Notes under the pieces: generated by a model
Told to the model about the DNA's origin: nothing
The model's input: the letters and a program-made list of their open reading frames with translations, nothing else
Databases searched by the model: none
Shown here: positions 1-9,729 of the stretch, one piece after another
Layout: every line of letters begins with the position of its first letter
Position numbering within the stretch: position 1 is the stretch's first letter
Position numbers and translations under genes: made by a program
DNA from: Hymenobacter sp. GOD-10R
GTDB lineage: Bacteria; Bacteroidota; Bacteroidia; Cytophagales; Hymenobacteraceae
Assembly: GCF_035609205.1 (NCBI RefSeq)
Contig: NZ_CP141185.1
Span: forward strand, 124,001-188,000
Reading direction: 5' to 3'
DNA length: 64,000 bases

Positions 1-140
1 AAAACTGGTGCCTGAGTGCATTGGGACTGCTACCCCGGGCCATGGGAGGCGCTGACCTGTGCCCGCTGGCCCCGCTGCACGGACTGCCTTTTGAAGAAAC
101 CAAGCTGCGCGAAATTCTGGGCCCGGTACCTGCCGCGTAG
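1..140 (+). CDS. C-terminal fragment of an unrecognised protein
   Basis: An open frame runs in from the left edge and stops at a TAG at 138-140, giving about 45 residues that end in EILGPVPAA. The start lies outside the window. The residues are not distinctive enough for me to name a family. The stop is about 70 bases before the response-regulator gene, so the two may or may not share a transcript. It could also be a chance open frame in GC-rich DNA. Confidence 0.35.
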   Translation, partial: NWCLSALGLLPRAMGGADLCPLAPLHGLPFEETKLREILGPVPAA

Positions 141-210
141 CGCGGTTCCTAGAGTAATCCGGGGCTGGAAAATCTGCTGAACTTAGCCGAGTTCGCCGCA
201 CCTTTGCCCG

Positions 211-885
211 ATGACTATTCTGCTCGTAGAAGATGAAACCAGTCTGGCCTCGTTCATTCGCAAGGGAATTGAAAGCGAGGGCTACGATATCAAAGTGGCG
301 TTTGATGGCCTGATTGGGCAGCGCCTCTTCGACCAGCAGCCATTTGACGTCGTGGTGCTCGACGTGAACCTGCCCGGAATGAATGGCTTTGAGCTGTGCC
401 GCTACATCAAGCAACACTCTCCGCGTCAGGCAGTGCTGCTGCTCACGGCGCTCGATGGCTTGCAGGACAAGGAAACCGGCTTCGGCGCGGGGGCCGATGA
501 TTACCTCACCAAGCCCTTCGAGTTTCGGGAGCTGTTGCTGCGCATCCGGGCCCTGGCGCGCCGGGGAGCGGCTTATGGTGGGCTGCACGCGGTATTGCGC
601 GTGGCCGACCTGGAGCTGGATACTGACGCGCGCACCGTGACGCGCGCCGGCCAGCGCATTGAACTCACCACCCGCGAGTATTCGCTGCTCGAATACCTGA
701 TGACCAACAAGGGCCGCACCGTGAGCCGCATCGACATTGCCGAGAAAGTGTGGGACCTGCACTTCGACACCAATACCAACGTCATCGACGTGTACATCAA
801 TTTTTTGCGCAAAAAGATTGACAAGGGCTTCGGCCAGAAGCTCCTGCACACGGTGGTAGGCGCAGGGTACTTATTGCAGGGCTAG
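211..885 (+). CDS. OmpR/PhoB-type response regulator
   Basis: This 224-residue DNA-binding response regulator should act in the cytoplasm with the kinase encoded next to it. The N-terminal receiver domain (about 1-115) shows the acidic pocket near the start (VEDE), the phosphoacceptor Asp51 in VLDVNLPG, and the conserved Lys in YLTKPFEF. The C-terminal winged-helix effector domain (about 125-222) has the usual LTTREYSLLEYL and GAGYLL ends. Length is normal for the family. The kinase gene starts three bases after its stop, so they are cotranscribed. Position before an RND efflux operon suggests control of that pump, as in CusRS/CopRS systems; the inducing signal (probably a metal or toxic compound) is inferred. 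Confidence 0.93.
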   Translation: MTILLVEDETSLASFIRKGIESEGYDIKVAFDGLIGQRLFDQQPFDVVVLDVNLPGMNGFELCRYIKQHSPRQAVLLLTALDGLQDKETGFGAGADDYLTKPFEFRELLLRIRALARRGAAYGGLHAVLRVADLELDTDARTVTRAGQRIELTTREYSLLEYLMTNKGRTVSRIDIAEKVWDLHFDTNTNVIDVYINFLRKKIDKGFGQKLLHTVVGAGYLLQG

Positions 886-888
886 GCA

Positions 889-2271
889 ATGCAGATAAAA
901 CACAAGCTCCTGCTTTGGTTCGCGGCACTGGTCAGCGGTCTGCTGCTAACGTTCTCGTACTACGTTTATGTGAATACGGCCCAGTTTCGGCACCACTCCT
1001 TCGTGGAGCGGCTAGCCCGCAAAGCGGCCGTGACGCGACAGATTGTGGCCCTCGACGACTCCATTGCCGGTAGCATGCTGGCCTCACTACCCGAGCAGGC
1101 TGAGCAAGTGTATACCCCGGCGGGCCGCCGCCTCTACGCCAGCCCCGGCACCGATTACGCCCCCTCGGCTGGGTTGCTGGTGCGGGTGCGGCAGCGGGGC
1201 CAGATGAGCTTTACCTACCAGCTCCCCGGTCATGCGCATCCCAAAGAAGGGGTAGCCCTGGCGTACCGCCGCCCCGACGCCGAGGGGCAGTACGTGGCCA
1301 TAGTCACGGCCTACGACCAAGAAGGCTACGCCCAGCAGCAAATGCTCTTTAACTCTTTTCTATATGGCAACCTGGCGGCCGTGGCGCTGGTGGCAGCGCT
1401 GGGGCTGTTTTTTGCCACGCGGGCGCTGGCGCCGCTAAATTTCCTGCTCCGGCAGCTGAGGGCTGATACTGCGCGGGCGCAGCCCTTCCGGCTGCGGCCC
1501 CTAAACCCGCGCGACGAGGCCGGAACTCTAGCGGCAGCCTTCAATGACCTGCTAACCCGCCAGGAAGAGCTGGTCGAGAGCCAGCGGGCCTTCATCTCGC
1601 ACGCCTCGCACGAGCTGCGCACGCCGCTCACGACTATCAAAGGCTGGCTGGAAACGTCGCTGGCTTACGATTCGGAGGTGGCTAGCCTCAAGAAGGGCAT
1701 CGGGCTGGCCGTGGCGGGGCTGGACCGACTCACGGCCCTAGCCAACGGCTTGCTCTACCTGGCCCGGCTGGACAGCGCTACCCCCCTCGACGGCCAGCCC
1801 GTGGAGCTGGTCGATGTACTGCTCGACGTAGTGAGTAGCGCCCAGCACCAGCACCCCGGCCAGCCCGTGGACCTTGACATCAGCCCCGAAGTGGATGCGC
1901 AGCCCCACACGCCACAGTTGCTGGGTAATGCGCAACTGCTGCGCACGGCCCTGGGCAACCTCGTGGATAACGCCGCCAAGTATTCCAGTGGCCAGCCCGT
2001 GACGCTGTGCCTAGAAATGGAAGGCCCCGCCACCGTGCGGCTGCTCATCGAAGACCGGGGCCCCGGTATTGCGTCCGACGAGCAGGAGCGCATCTTTCAG
2101 CCCCTCACCAGGGGCCGCGCCGTGGGCGAGGTGCCCGGTTTTGGCATCGGGCTGACGCTGGCCCAGCGGATTATACTGCTGCACCAGGGGCAACTGCAGC
2201 TGCGGCCCCGGCTTGGCGGTGGCACCGTGGCCGAGGTGCAGCTACCCCTGCGGCCCGCCCAGGGCGTGTAG
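889..2271 (+). CDS. sensor histidine kinase of the first efflux module
   Basis: A 460-residue membrane-bound histidine kinase. A first membrane segment covers about residues 8-27 and a second about 155-178, enclosing a periplasmic sensor region of roughly 125 residues with no family I recognise. A HAMP-like linker follows, then a HisKA domain with His241 in SHASHELRTPL. The HATPase domain carries the N box (LVDNAAKYS), G1 box (DRGPGI) and G2 box (GFGIGLTLAQ). It starts three bases after the response-regulator stop. It should phosphorylate that regulator in response to an envelope signal. The final lobe is complete, so the protein looks functional. Confidence 0.93.
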   Translation: MQIKHKLLLWFAALVSGLLLTFSYYVYVNTAQFRHHSFVERLARKAAVTRQIVALDDSIAGSMLASLPEQAEQVYTPAGRRLYASPGTDYAPSAGLLVRVRQRGQMSFTYQLPGHAHPKEGVALAYRRPDAEGQYVAIVTAYDQEGYAQQQMLFNSFLYGNLAAVALVAALGLFFATRALAPLNFLLRQLRADTARAQPFRLRPLNPRDEAGTLAAAFNDLLTRQEELVESQRAFISHASHELRTPLTTIKGWLETSLAYDSEVASLKKGIGLAVAGLDRLTALANGLLYLARLDSATPLDGQPVELVDVLLDVVSSAQHQHPGQPVDLDISPEVDAQPHTPQLLGNAQLLRTALGNLVDNAAKYSSGQPVTLCLEMEGPATVRLLIEDRGPGIASDEQERIFQPLTRGRAVGEVPGFGIGLTLAQRIILLHQGQLQLRPRLGGGTVAEVQLPLRPAQGV

Positions 2272-2351
2272 GCTGCTCGCTACCAGTAGGCTTTAATAAC
2301 TTTTAATTTAGTTTTAATGTCAGTATAATAGGGTTGGGGGACGTTTGGGGC

Positions 2352-3815
2352 ATGAATCTGACTTCTGCCTTTTTTTCTCGCGGCTGCCGGCTGGCCGGAC
2401 CAGGCTTGCTGCTGGCCGGGCTGCTGGCCCTGAGCCAGCCTAGCCGGGCGCAGCAGCCCCGCGAACTGCCGCAGCTGCCCCGGCCCCTGACCCTGCCGGT
2501 GGCCCTGAAACTGGCCCAGGACAACTACCCGGCACTGCGCGCCAAGCAAGCCGCCGTGCGCGCCGCCCAGGCTGATGTACGCACCAACCGGTCGGCCTTT
2601 TTACCGCAGGTTACAGCCCAGGCCCAGGGTGTGAACTCGACCATGAACCAGGTGCGGGGAGCGTTTATCGGGGGGGTAGCGATTCCGATTTCGGGGGGTA
2701 TTAAGACGACTTCCTACAGCGGGACCACCAACTTTTCGAGCCTGGCCGCCCTCACCATTGAGTGGCCGGCGGTGACGTTTGGCCGCTACCGGGCCGACGA
2801 AAGCCGCTCCGAGGCGGCCGTGTCGGCGGCCCAGGCCGACTACGACCAGGCCGTATTCGAGTACCAAGCCCAAGTGGCCGATGCCTACCTACTTGCGCTG
2901 GGCGCGGAAAAGTCGGTAGCCCTGCAGCGCGCCAACGTGCAGCGGGCCGAGGCCCTGGCCACGGTCATCCGGGCCGGCACGCGCTCCGGCATCCGCGCCG
3001 GCATCGATTCGGCCACGGCCAACGCGGAGGTAGCCCGCGCCCGCTTGCAGGTGCTGGCCGCCCGGCAGCAGGCCCGCGAGCAGCGCACCCGCCTGGCCGG
3101 CCTGCTGGGCCAGCCTAACCAGGAAGTGCAGCTTGACTCGATGCAGTTCTACGCCCACCTGCCCCAGACGGCGGCCGGCCCGCCGGCTGGCGACACGGCC
3201 CGCGCCAACAACCCGCTGCTGCGCGCCTACGACCGCCGCATCGCCGCCAGTCAGGCCCAGGAAAAGCTGTTCAGCGCCAATAAGCGCCCTAGCCTGAACC
3301 TGCTGGCCTCGACCTGGGGCCGGGGCTCGGGCGTGCACGACGCCACCGACGACCACGGCAATTTTATCATTGACTCCTCGCCGGGGGCAGGCCTACCCCT
3401 CAAGGCCTACGACTACATGCTGGGCGCTACCCTTACCTGGCGCGCCACCGAGCTGATTCACTCCGGCCGGGCAGCCCAGGCCCAGCGCATCCGCACCGAG
3501 CAGGCCCGCGCTGACTACGACCAGCAGGCCCTGCAGCTGGCAACCCAGGTGCGCAATGCTACCCTGCAAGTGGAAATAGCCCGCCAAACGGCCCTGGAAG
3601 CACCGCTGCAGCTGGCGGCCGCCCGCCAGGCCTACGGCCAGGCCCGCGCCCGCTACGACGCCGGCCTCGACAACCTGCTCGTGCTCACCCAGGCCACCGA
3701 AGTACTTAATCGGGCCGAAACCGACCAAGCCCTGGCCACCAATAATCTCTGGCGCGCCGTGCTGCTGCAAGGCGCCGCCAGCGGCAACCTGGGCGGGTTG
3801 CTGGGTCAATTATAA
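2352..3815 (+). CDS. TolC-family outer-membrane efflux protein
   Basis: An outer-membrane channel of 487 residues, the exit duct of an RND pump. I start it at the ATG at 2352 rather than the in-frame TTG at 2334, because residues 1-31 then form a clean signal peptide ending in SRAQQ. The rest is Ala/Gln-rich and helical with two similar halves, each ending in the family pattern where a long helix precedes a short strand (for example LQVEIARQTALEAPLQ, then ARYDAGLDNLLVLTQA). An AT-rich stretch at 2290-2330 between the kinase and this gene is a plausible regulated promoter. The RND permease follows 24 bases downstream. Confidence 0.9.
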   Translation: MNLTSAFFSRGCRLAGPGLLLAGLLALSQPSRAQQPRELPQLPRPLTLPVALKLAQDNYPALRAKQAAVRAAQADVRTNRSAFLPQVTAQAQGVNSTMNQVRGAFIGGVAIPISGGIKTTSYSGTTNFSSLAALTIEWPAVTFGRYRADESRSEAAVSAAQADYDQAVFEYQAQVADAYLLALGAEKSVALQRANVQRAEALATVIRAGTRSGIRAGIDSATANAEVARARLQVLAARQQAREQRTRLAGLLGQPNQEVQLDSMQFYAHLPQTAAGPPAGDTARANNPLLRAYDRRIAASQAQEKLFSANKRPSLNLLASTWGRGSGVHDATDDHGNFIIDSSPGAGLPLKAYDYMLGATLTWRATELIHSGRAAQAQRIRTEQARADYDQQALQLATQVRNATLQVEIARQTALEAPLQLAAARQAYGQARARYDAGLDNLLVLTQATEVLNRAETDQALATNNLWRAVLLQGAASGNLGGLLGQL

Positions 3816-3839
3816 GCTACTCGCTATTAACACCTACTC

Positions 3840-6800
3840 ATGATAAAAACCGCATTAGCCCGCCCGATTGCCGTTATCGTGGCCCTGCTGGGGGTCATCG
3901 TCTTCGCAGCGATGTCGCTGGGGCGCATCCCGATTGACATTTTTCCGCGGCTCAACCTGCCCACCATCTACATTGCCCAGCCCTACGGCGGGATGACGGC
4001 GGCCCAGATGGAAGGATTCATCGCCACCCGCTACCAGAACCAGATGCTCTACGTGTCGGGCATCAAGGACGTGGAAGTGAAGAACGTGCAGGGCCTGTGC
4101 CTGGTCAAGTGTACCTTCTATGAGGACATGAACATGGCCCAGGCCGCCGGCGAAGTTGCCAACCAAGTGAGCCGCGTGATGACCTACATGCCGCCCGGCA
4201 CCCAGCCGCCTACGGTGGTGCGCTTCGACGCTTCGTCTTTGCCGGTGGGCGAGCTGGTGTTCAGCAGCACCTCGGCCTCGCTGGGGCAGATGCAGGATTT
4301 GGCCTCAACCCGCATCCGGCCCTTGTTCTCGCAGATTCCGGGCGCCTCGGCCCCGCCGCCCTTCGGCGGCAACGAGCGCACGGTGGTGGTGCGCGTCGAC
4401 CCCGAGAAGATGAAGAGCTACCAGCTCACGCCCGACGAAATCGTGTCGGCCATCGTCAAGAACAATCAGGTGTCACCGGCCGGCTCGGTGGGCATGGGCG
4501 ACTACATGGTGATGACCCCCAGCAACACGGTGTTGGACAAAATCCCGGACTTTCTCAACATCCCGCTGCGGCAGGGGGTAGGGCCCACGGTGTTCATTCA
4601 CGACGTGGCCACGGTGGAGGACGCCACCGACATTCCGGTGGGCTACGCCCTCGTGAACGGCAAGCGCTCGGTCTACATCCCGGTCACGAAGTCGGCCGAT
4701 GCCTCCACCATGAGCGTGGTGAACGCGCTCAAGGCCAAGCTGCCCGAAATGCGGGCGCTGCTGCCCGATAATATCCAGCTCAGCTACGAGTTTGACCAGT
4801 CGGTGTACGTGAGCCAGGCCGTGCACAGCCTGGCCTTTGAAGGGGGGCTAGGGGCCCTGCTTACGGGCCTGGTGGTGTTCCTGTTTTTGGGCGATTTGCG
4901 CTCGTCGATTATCGTGATTCTCACCATTCCGGTGTCGATTCTGACGGCCATTCTGCTGTTGCAGCTCACCGGGCAGACCATCAACATCATGACCCTTTCG
5001 GGCTTGTCGTTGGCCATCGGTATCTTGGTAGACCAGGCCACGGTGGTGATTGAGAACATTCACCAGCACCAGGAAATGGGTAAAACCAAGTCCAGGGCCA
5101 TTCTGGACGCCAGCCAGGAAGTGTCGTTTCCACTGCTGCTCATCACGCTCAGCATCCTGGCCGTGTTCGCGCCGGCTTTCCTGATGAATGGCGTGCCGCG
5201 CGGCATGTTTATCCCGCTCTCGCTCTCGGTGGGTTTTGCCATCATTGCTTCCTATACCCTGTCGCAAACTTTCGTGCCGGTAGTGGCCAACTGGTGGCTC
5301 AAGGGTCACGAGCACACCTCCCAGCACGAGTTGAGTCTGCTGCCCGACCTGAAGCAGCCCCGCGAGGTAAGCCAGGAAGGCTACGAGGTGCACCACCAAA
5401 AAGAAGTAAAAGGCTTCGAGCGCGTCAAGCTGGCCTATTTGGGCATTCTGGACCGGCTGCTGCGCCATCGGGCGCTGGTGGGCACGGTATACGGCGTGGT
5501 CTGCGCGGCCGTCATTGGGGTGTGCTTCTACTTTATCGGGCAGGACATGATGCCCAAAATCACCCACTCCAAGCAGTTTCAGGTGCGCCTGATTGCGCCC
5601 GAGGGCATGCGCATCGAGCGTACGGAGGAGCGCACCAAGGAGGTTATCAGCCTCATTCAGCAGATTGTGGGGCCGAAGAACGTGGCCATTACCTCGGCCT
5701 TCGTGGGCATGACGCCGAGTTCCTACGGCACCTCGGCGCTCTACGTCTTCAATGCCGGCCCCCACGAAGCCGATTTGCAGGTGAACCTAGCCGAGGACTA
5801 TAAAGTGCAGAACCTCGACGACCTTAAGGACAAGATTCGCCAGGCCGTGCACCAGCACCTGCCCGACGTGCAGCTCAGCTACGAGCCCATCGAGCTGACC
5901 GATAAAATCATGAGCCAGGGTGCCCAAACGCCGATTGAAATCCTGGTAGGAGGGAAGAGCCTGCAGGACGGCAAAGGCTACGCCGATAAGCTGGTGGCCC
6001 GGCTCAAGCAGATTCCCTACCTGCGCGACGTGCGGGTAAACCAGCCCCTTAGCTACCCCACGGTGCAGATTGACGTGGACCGGGCGCGGGCCGCGCAGTT
6101 CGGCCTTACCCCCGACCAGATTGCCAAGTCGCTGGTGGCGGCCACTTCTTCCAGCCGCTTCACGGCCAAGAACCTGTGGCTTGACCAGAGCAAAGGCTTT
6201 GCCTACCAGGTGCAGGTCCAGCTGGCCTCACAGGACATGAAAACCCAGGCCGACATGCAAAACCTGCCGTTGGTGCCGGGCCAGCTGCGCCCCACGCTGG
6301 GCGACGTGGCCACCCTGCACACCGCCAACGTGCCCGGCGAGTTCGACCGCATCGGCCCGCGCCGCATCGTGACCGTTTCGGCCAACATCGACCATAAAGA
6401 CCTGGGCACCGCCACCCGCGACGTGCAAAAAGCCATCAAGGCCGTAGGTGAGCCGCCCAAGGGCTCGGTGGTGCAGCTACGCGGCCTGGCCCAGCTGCTG
6501 ACCGAAACGCTAAGCAGCCTGCAAACCGGCCTGGGGCTAGCCATCGTGGTGATTTTCCTGCTGCTGGCCGCCAACTACCAGTCACTCAAAGTGGCGGGGG
6601 TAGTACTCGTGACGGTACCAGCGGTGCTGGCGGGCTCGCTCTTGCTGCTGCTCGTCACGGGCCAGACCCTGAACCTGCAATCGTACATGGGCATCATCAT
6701 GTCGGTGGGGGTGTCGGTGGCTAATGCCGTGCTCATCGTCACCAACGCCGAGAGCCTGCGTCTGCGCTACCGCGACGCCCTGGCCGCCGCCCGCCTGGCC

Positions 6801-7109
6801 GGCGCCGCCCGCTTGCGCCCGGTGCTCATGACTTCAATTGCGATGGTGGCCGGCATGTTGCCCATGGCCTCCGGCCTGGGCGAGAGCGGCGAGCAGTCGG
6901 CCCCGTTGGGGCGCGCCGTGATTGGCGGCCTGCTGGCCTCCACGGTGGCTGCCCTCTTTATTCTGCCGGTCGTGTTCGCCGCCGTGCAGCGCAAAACCAC
7001 CTTCGTGTCGGTGTCGCTCGACCCCGACGACCCGGAGAGCGCCAACTTCGACGGCAACGAGGCGCCCGCCACCGAGCACAGCCTGCGCGAGCAGCCGGTG
7101 CTTGCCTAA
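3840..7109 (+). CDS. RND efflux transporter permease (first module)
   Basis: An inner-membrane proton-driven pump of 1089 residues, full length for the AcrB/HAE class. The first membrane helix is followed by RIPIDIFPRLNLPTIYI, a hallmark of the N-terminus of RND permeases. Two large periplasmic loops and twelve membrane helices are readable. The fourth helix reads GILVDQATVVIENI, so the usual paired aspartates of the proton relay are Asp-Gln here. The C-terminal tail is short and acidic. It lies between the outer-membrane channel and the adaptor gene, in one operon. Substrate cannot be read from sequence; the class covers drugs, solvents and some metals. Confidence 0.92.
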   Translation: MIKTALARPIAVIVALLGVIVFAAMSLGRIPIDIFPRLNLPTIYIAQPYGGMTAAQMEGFIATRYQNQMLYVSGIKDVEVKNVQGLCLVKCTFYEDMNMAQAAGEVANQVSRVMTYMPPGTQPPTVVRFDASSLPVGELVFSSTSASLGQMQDLASTRIRPLFSQIPGASAPPPFGGNERTVVVRVDPEKMKSYQLTPDEIVSAIVKNNQVSPAGSVGMGDYMVMTPSNTVLDKIPDFLNIPLRQGVGPTVFIHDVATVEDATDIPVGYALVNGKRSVYIPVTKSADASTMSVVNALKAKLPEMRALLPDNIQLSYEFDQSVYVSQAVHSLAFEGGLGALLTGLVVFLFLGDLRSSIIVILTIPVSILTAILLLQLTGQTINIMTLSGLSLAIGILVDQATVVIENIHQHQEMGKTKSRAILDASQEVSFPLLLITLSILAVFAPAFLMNGVPRGMFIPLSLSVGFAIIASYTLSQTFVPVVANWWLKGHEHTSQHELSLLPDLKQPREVSQEGYEVHHQKEVKGFERVKLAYLGILDRLLRHRALVGTVYGVVCAAVIGVCFYFIGQDMMPKITHSKQFQVRLIAPEGMRIERTEERTKEVISLIQQIVGPKNVAITSAFVGMTPSSYGTSALYVFNAGPHEADLQVNLAEDYKVQNLDDLKDKIRQAVHQHLPDVQLSYEPIELTDKIMSQGAQTPIEILVGGKSLQDGKGYADKLVARLKQIPYLRDVRVNQPLSYPTVQIDVDRARAAQFGLTPDQIAKSLVAATSSSRFTAKNLWLDQSKGFAYQVQVQLASQDMKTQADMQNLPLVPGQLRPTLGDVATLHTANVPGEFDRIGPRRIVTVSANIDHKDLGTATRDVQKAIKAVGEPPKGSVVQLRGLAQLLTETLSSLQTGLGLAIVVIFLLLAANYQSLKVAGVVLVTVPAVLAGSLLLLLVTGQTLNLQSYMGIIMSVGVSVANAVLIVTNAESLRLRYRDALAAARLAGAARLRPVLMTSIAMVAGMLPMASGLGESGEQSAPLGRAVIGGLLASTVAALFILPVVFAAVQRKTTFVSVSLDPDDPESANFDGNEAPATEHSLREQPVLA

Positions 7110-7138
7110 TCTTTTTGAACCAGTATTCTTTCCCTGAT

Positions 7139-8287
7139 ATGAACTTCCCCGCTTTTTCCCTGCGCTGGCTGGCCGGCCTGAGCCTCACGGCCGCCGCCGC
7201 TACCCTCGGGGGCTGCAACGCGACCGATGCCACCCAGGAGGGCCAGTCGGCGGCTACTGAAAAAACGACCTCGCCGGTGTCGGCCGATGTGCGCTACGAC
7301 GCCGTGCGCGTCACGGCCACCCAGCCCGCCCAGAGCCTGAGCTTACCCGGCGAGCTGGACAGCTACTTCCAGACCGACATCTTCCCCCGCGTAAGCAGCT
7401 ACGTAAAAGTGCTGCGCGCTGACATTGGCGACCACGTGCGCCAGGGCCAGGTACTGGCCGAGCTGGACGCGCCCGAGCTGACCGCCGCCCTGAGTGAGGC
7501 GCGCTCTAAGCAAAGCGTAGCCCAGGCCAGCTTCCAGGCCAGCCGCGGCACCTTCCGCCGCCTGCGCCAAACGGCCCGTACCGCCGGGGCCGTGTCGCCA
7601 CTAGCCCTCGACCAGGCCCGGACCCAGGCCACCAGCGACAGCCTGAATGTGGTAGCTGCCCGCTCGCACTACCAGGCCGCCGCCCAGATGGCCGCCTATC
7701 TGCGCATTACGGCCCCCATGGCCGGCGTGATTACCGAGCGCACGGCCTCGCCGGGGGCCCTGGTGGGGCCCGGTGGGCAGAGCACTATCCCTCTGTTTCG
7801 GCTCAAGCAGCTCAGCCGCCTGCGTTTGCGCGTGGCCGTGCCCGAAGCCTACGTGGGGGATATTCACGCCGGCTCGCCGGTGCAGTTCAACGTGCGCACG
7901 TTTCCGGGCCAGAATTTTACCGGCAAGATTGACCGGGTGGCCGGCAACGTGACGCCCGGCACCCGTGCTGAAACGGTCGAAATCGATATTGCCAACCCCG
8001 GCGAAAAGCTGAAGCCGGGGATGTTCGCCTCGGCCAACATCCCCATCAAGTCGCCGAAGAGCAGCCTGTACGTGCCCAAGTCGGCCGTGGTAAGCACGGC
8101 GGAGCGTACCTACGTCATCCGGGTAGCGGGTGGTAAAACTGAGTTGGTTGACGTGCAGAAGGGCGACGAAAACGCCGGCCAGGTGCAGGTATTTGGCTCC
8201 CTGAAAGCCGGGGATGTAGTGCTGAAAGCCGGCAATGAGGAAATCGGTAAGAACGAGCCTGTGCAGGTAGCCATGGCCAACCATTAA
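7139..8287 (+). CDS. RND periplasmic adaptor (membrane fusion) lipoprotein
   Basis: This 382-residue adaptor links the RND permease to the outer-membrane channel. The ATG at 7139 gives a lipoprotein signal with a lipobox ending at the Cys in TLGGC; the in-frame TTG at 7115 would add eight unlikely residues. A biotinyl/lipoyl-like hairpin appears first (SYVKVLRADIGDHVRQGQVL). A coiled-coil insert (about 115-190) follows, then the second lipoyl half, a beta-barrel (FNVRTFPGQNFTGKI) and a membrane-proximal domain (YVPKSAVVSTAERTYV). It is the last gene of the module, an order opposite to the common adaptor-first arrangement. Confidence 0.92.
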   Translation: MNFPAFSLRWLAGLSLTAAAATLGGCNATDATQEGQSAATEKTTSPVSADVRYDAVRVTATQPAQSLSLPGELDSYFQTDIFPRVSSYVKVLRADIGDHVRQGQVLAELDAPELTAALSEARSKQSVAQASFQASRGTFRRLRQTARTAGAVSPLALDQARTQATSDSLNVVAARSHYQAAAQMAAYLRITAPMAGVITERTASPGALVGPGGQSTIPLFRLKQLSRLRLRVAVPEAYVGDIHAGSPVQFNVRTFPGQNFTGKIDRVAGNVTPGTRAETVEIDIANPGEKLKPGMFASANIPIKSPKSSLYVPKSAVVSTAERTYVIRVAGGKTELVDVQKGDENAGQVQVFGSLKAGDVVLKAGNEEIGKNEPVQVAMANH

Positions 8288-8350
8288 GAGATGGATACTT
8301 CCGCCCCCCAATGCTAATCCTATTAACTACCAACACTTCTCGCCCCGACC

Positions 8351-8764
8351 ATGTGGTGGACCTACGCCCTACTTTCCGCTGTCTTTACCGCTTTGACCGT
8401 CGTACTGGCTAAGGTGGGTATGCGCGGCATCGATTCGAGTCTAGCCACCGCCATTCGCTTGGTCGTGGCGCTGGTGATGGCCTGGGGGGTAGTCTACTGG
8501 CGGGGCAGCCTGGGGCAGTTGGGGGGCCTCACCCGCAGCAACTGGCTGTTTCTGGGAGCTTCGGGGCTGACACTGGGGATTTCGTGGCTCTGCTATTTCA
8601 AAGGCCTGCAGTTGGGGCAGGTATCGCAGGTGGTGCCGGTCACCAAGCTTAGCGTTGCCCTGGCCCTGGTGATGAGCGCCTTTCTGCTGGGAGAAAATCT
8701 GAGTCGGCTCAGCAGTCTGGGCGCGCTCCTGATTGTGGCTGGCACGGTGTTGATGATTATCTGA
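8351..8764 (+). CDS. single-domain EamA-type small membrane protein
   Basis: A 137-residue protein with five hydrophobic segments and the EamA fold pattern, ending in LGALLIVAGTVLMII. Most drug/metabolite transporters have two such units; this has one, so it probably works as a dimer. It begins MWWTYALLSAVFTALT and is closely paralogous to the protein encoded at 20140-20553. It lies about 60 bases after the efflux operon and may be read from the same transcript. Substrate unknown. Confidence 0.85.
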   Translation: MWWTYALLSAVFTALTVVLAKVGMRGIDSSLATAIRLVVALVMAWGVVYWRGSLGQLGGLTRSNWLFLGASGLTLGISWLCYFKGLQLGQVSQVVPVTKLSVALALVMSAFLLGENLSRLSSLGALLIVAGTVLMII

Positions 8765-8889
8765 TTTATTACTAAATCAGGTGGCCCTGGTTACTAGTTA
8801 TGATTTTAGCGCGCCGCAGCCCTGTTTGGAAGCAACTCGCTTACCTTCTGTACAAAATTTTTAATGAAGGCCATTTTTCAGCGTTTTCT

Positions 8890-9573
8890 ATGTGCTCGCG
8901 AGCAGTAGTAGCCAAGCGCACGGTCCACCCGCTAGGTAGTCCCCTGGGCAGTGCCTGGGTGGGGGGGCTTGCCGTCATCCTCTTTGTATTGGCCGGCGAA
9001 CCCTGCCGGGCCCAAGCCGGGCCGGCCGCTGGCCCGACTACTGCTTACTCGGGTACCCTGACCCTCACGGGGGGAGTAGGGGCCCCCTACGGGTGCGGCC
9101 TGGACTACGGCCGCCTGGTCGTCCGGAACCTGGAAGCTACCGTGGGGGCGGGCTATGACCTGAGCGGCTTCAAGGCCGGTATCGGGGCGAGGTATTACCT
9201 GTGGGGCGCAGCGCGGGAAGCAAAATTTGCTACGTTTGTCGGGGCCAACGTGAGCTACTGCGCCGGGCGCGGGTCCCTGGCCCTGCTAACGCACGAGGAC
9301 CACCTGTATTTCCGCGACGATACCGCCCAAATCCGCATTCGCTCCTGCGTGGTGGGCCGCCTGCGCGCTGGCCTGCACTGGCAGCCGGGCGCGCGGCTGG
9401 GCCTCACCACGGCCCTGGGCTACGGCCTGGTGCTAGGGCCCGACCCCGTGCAGTACTTGAGCAGCGCCTATCCTACCGAAGGCATGCGGGCCGTTGTGGC
9501 TACCCGCCGCCCCAATAGCCTGGAGCTTTCGCTCGCCCTGTCGCTGCGCATAGGGCACTTGGCTGTGCGGTGA
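8890..9573 (+). CDS. secreted protein, possible outer-membrane beta-barrel
   Basis: I do not recognise the family. From the ATG at 8890 the protein has 227 residues, with a signal-like hydrophobic stretch (LAVILFVLAG) before PCRAQA. An upstream in-frame ATG at 8800 would add 30 residues and bury the signal, so I prefer 8890. The mature part alternates short glycine/aromatic strands such as LVVRNLEATVGAGYDL and KAGIGARYYLWG, as small outer-membrane barrels do, and ends in strand-like LSLRIGHLAVR. It is not obviously tied to its neighbours. Confidence 0.6.
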   Translation: MCSRAVVAKRTVHPLGSPLGSAWVGGLAVILFVLAGEPCRAQAGPAAGPTTAYSGTLTLTGGVGAPYGCGLDYGRLVVRNLEATVGAGYDLSGFKAGIGARYYLWGAAREAKFATFVGANVSYCAGRGSLALLTHEDHLYFRDDTAQIRIRSCVVGRLRAGLHWQPGARLGLTTALGYGLVLGPDPVQYLSSAYPTEGMRAVVATRRPNSLELSLALSLRIGHLAVR

Positions 9574-9729
9574 GTTGGTATGCTGCGTTTGCTACCCAGC
9601 GGCTAGTGCGCTTGCCCTTTCTGCCACAGCAAGCAGTAGCGCTGCTGACTTTCGAGCAGTAGCTGGCTAGCGACTGTGCCTGCCGTTGAGTTGTTGAGCA
9701 CAAGGCCTCTGCATGCTTTCCTCCTTCCT

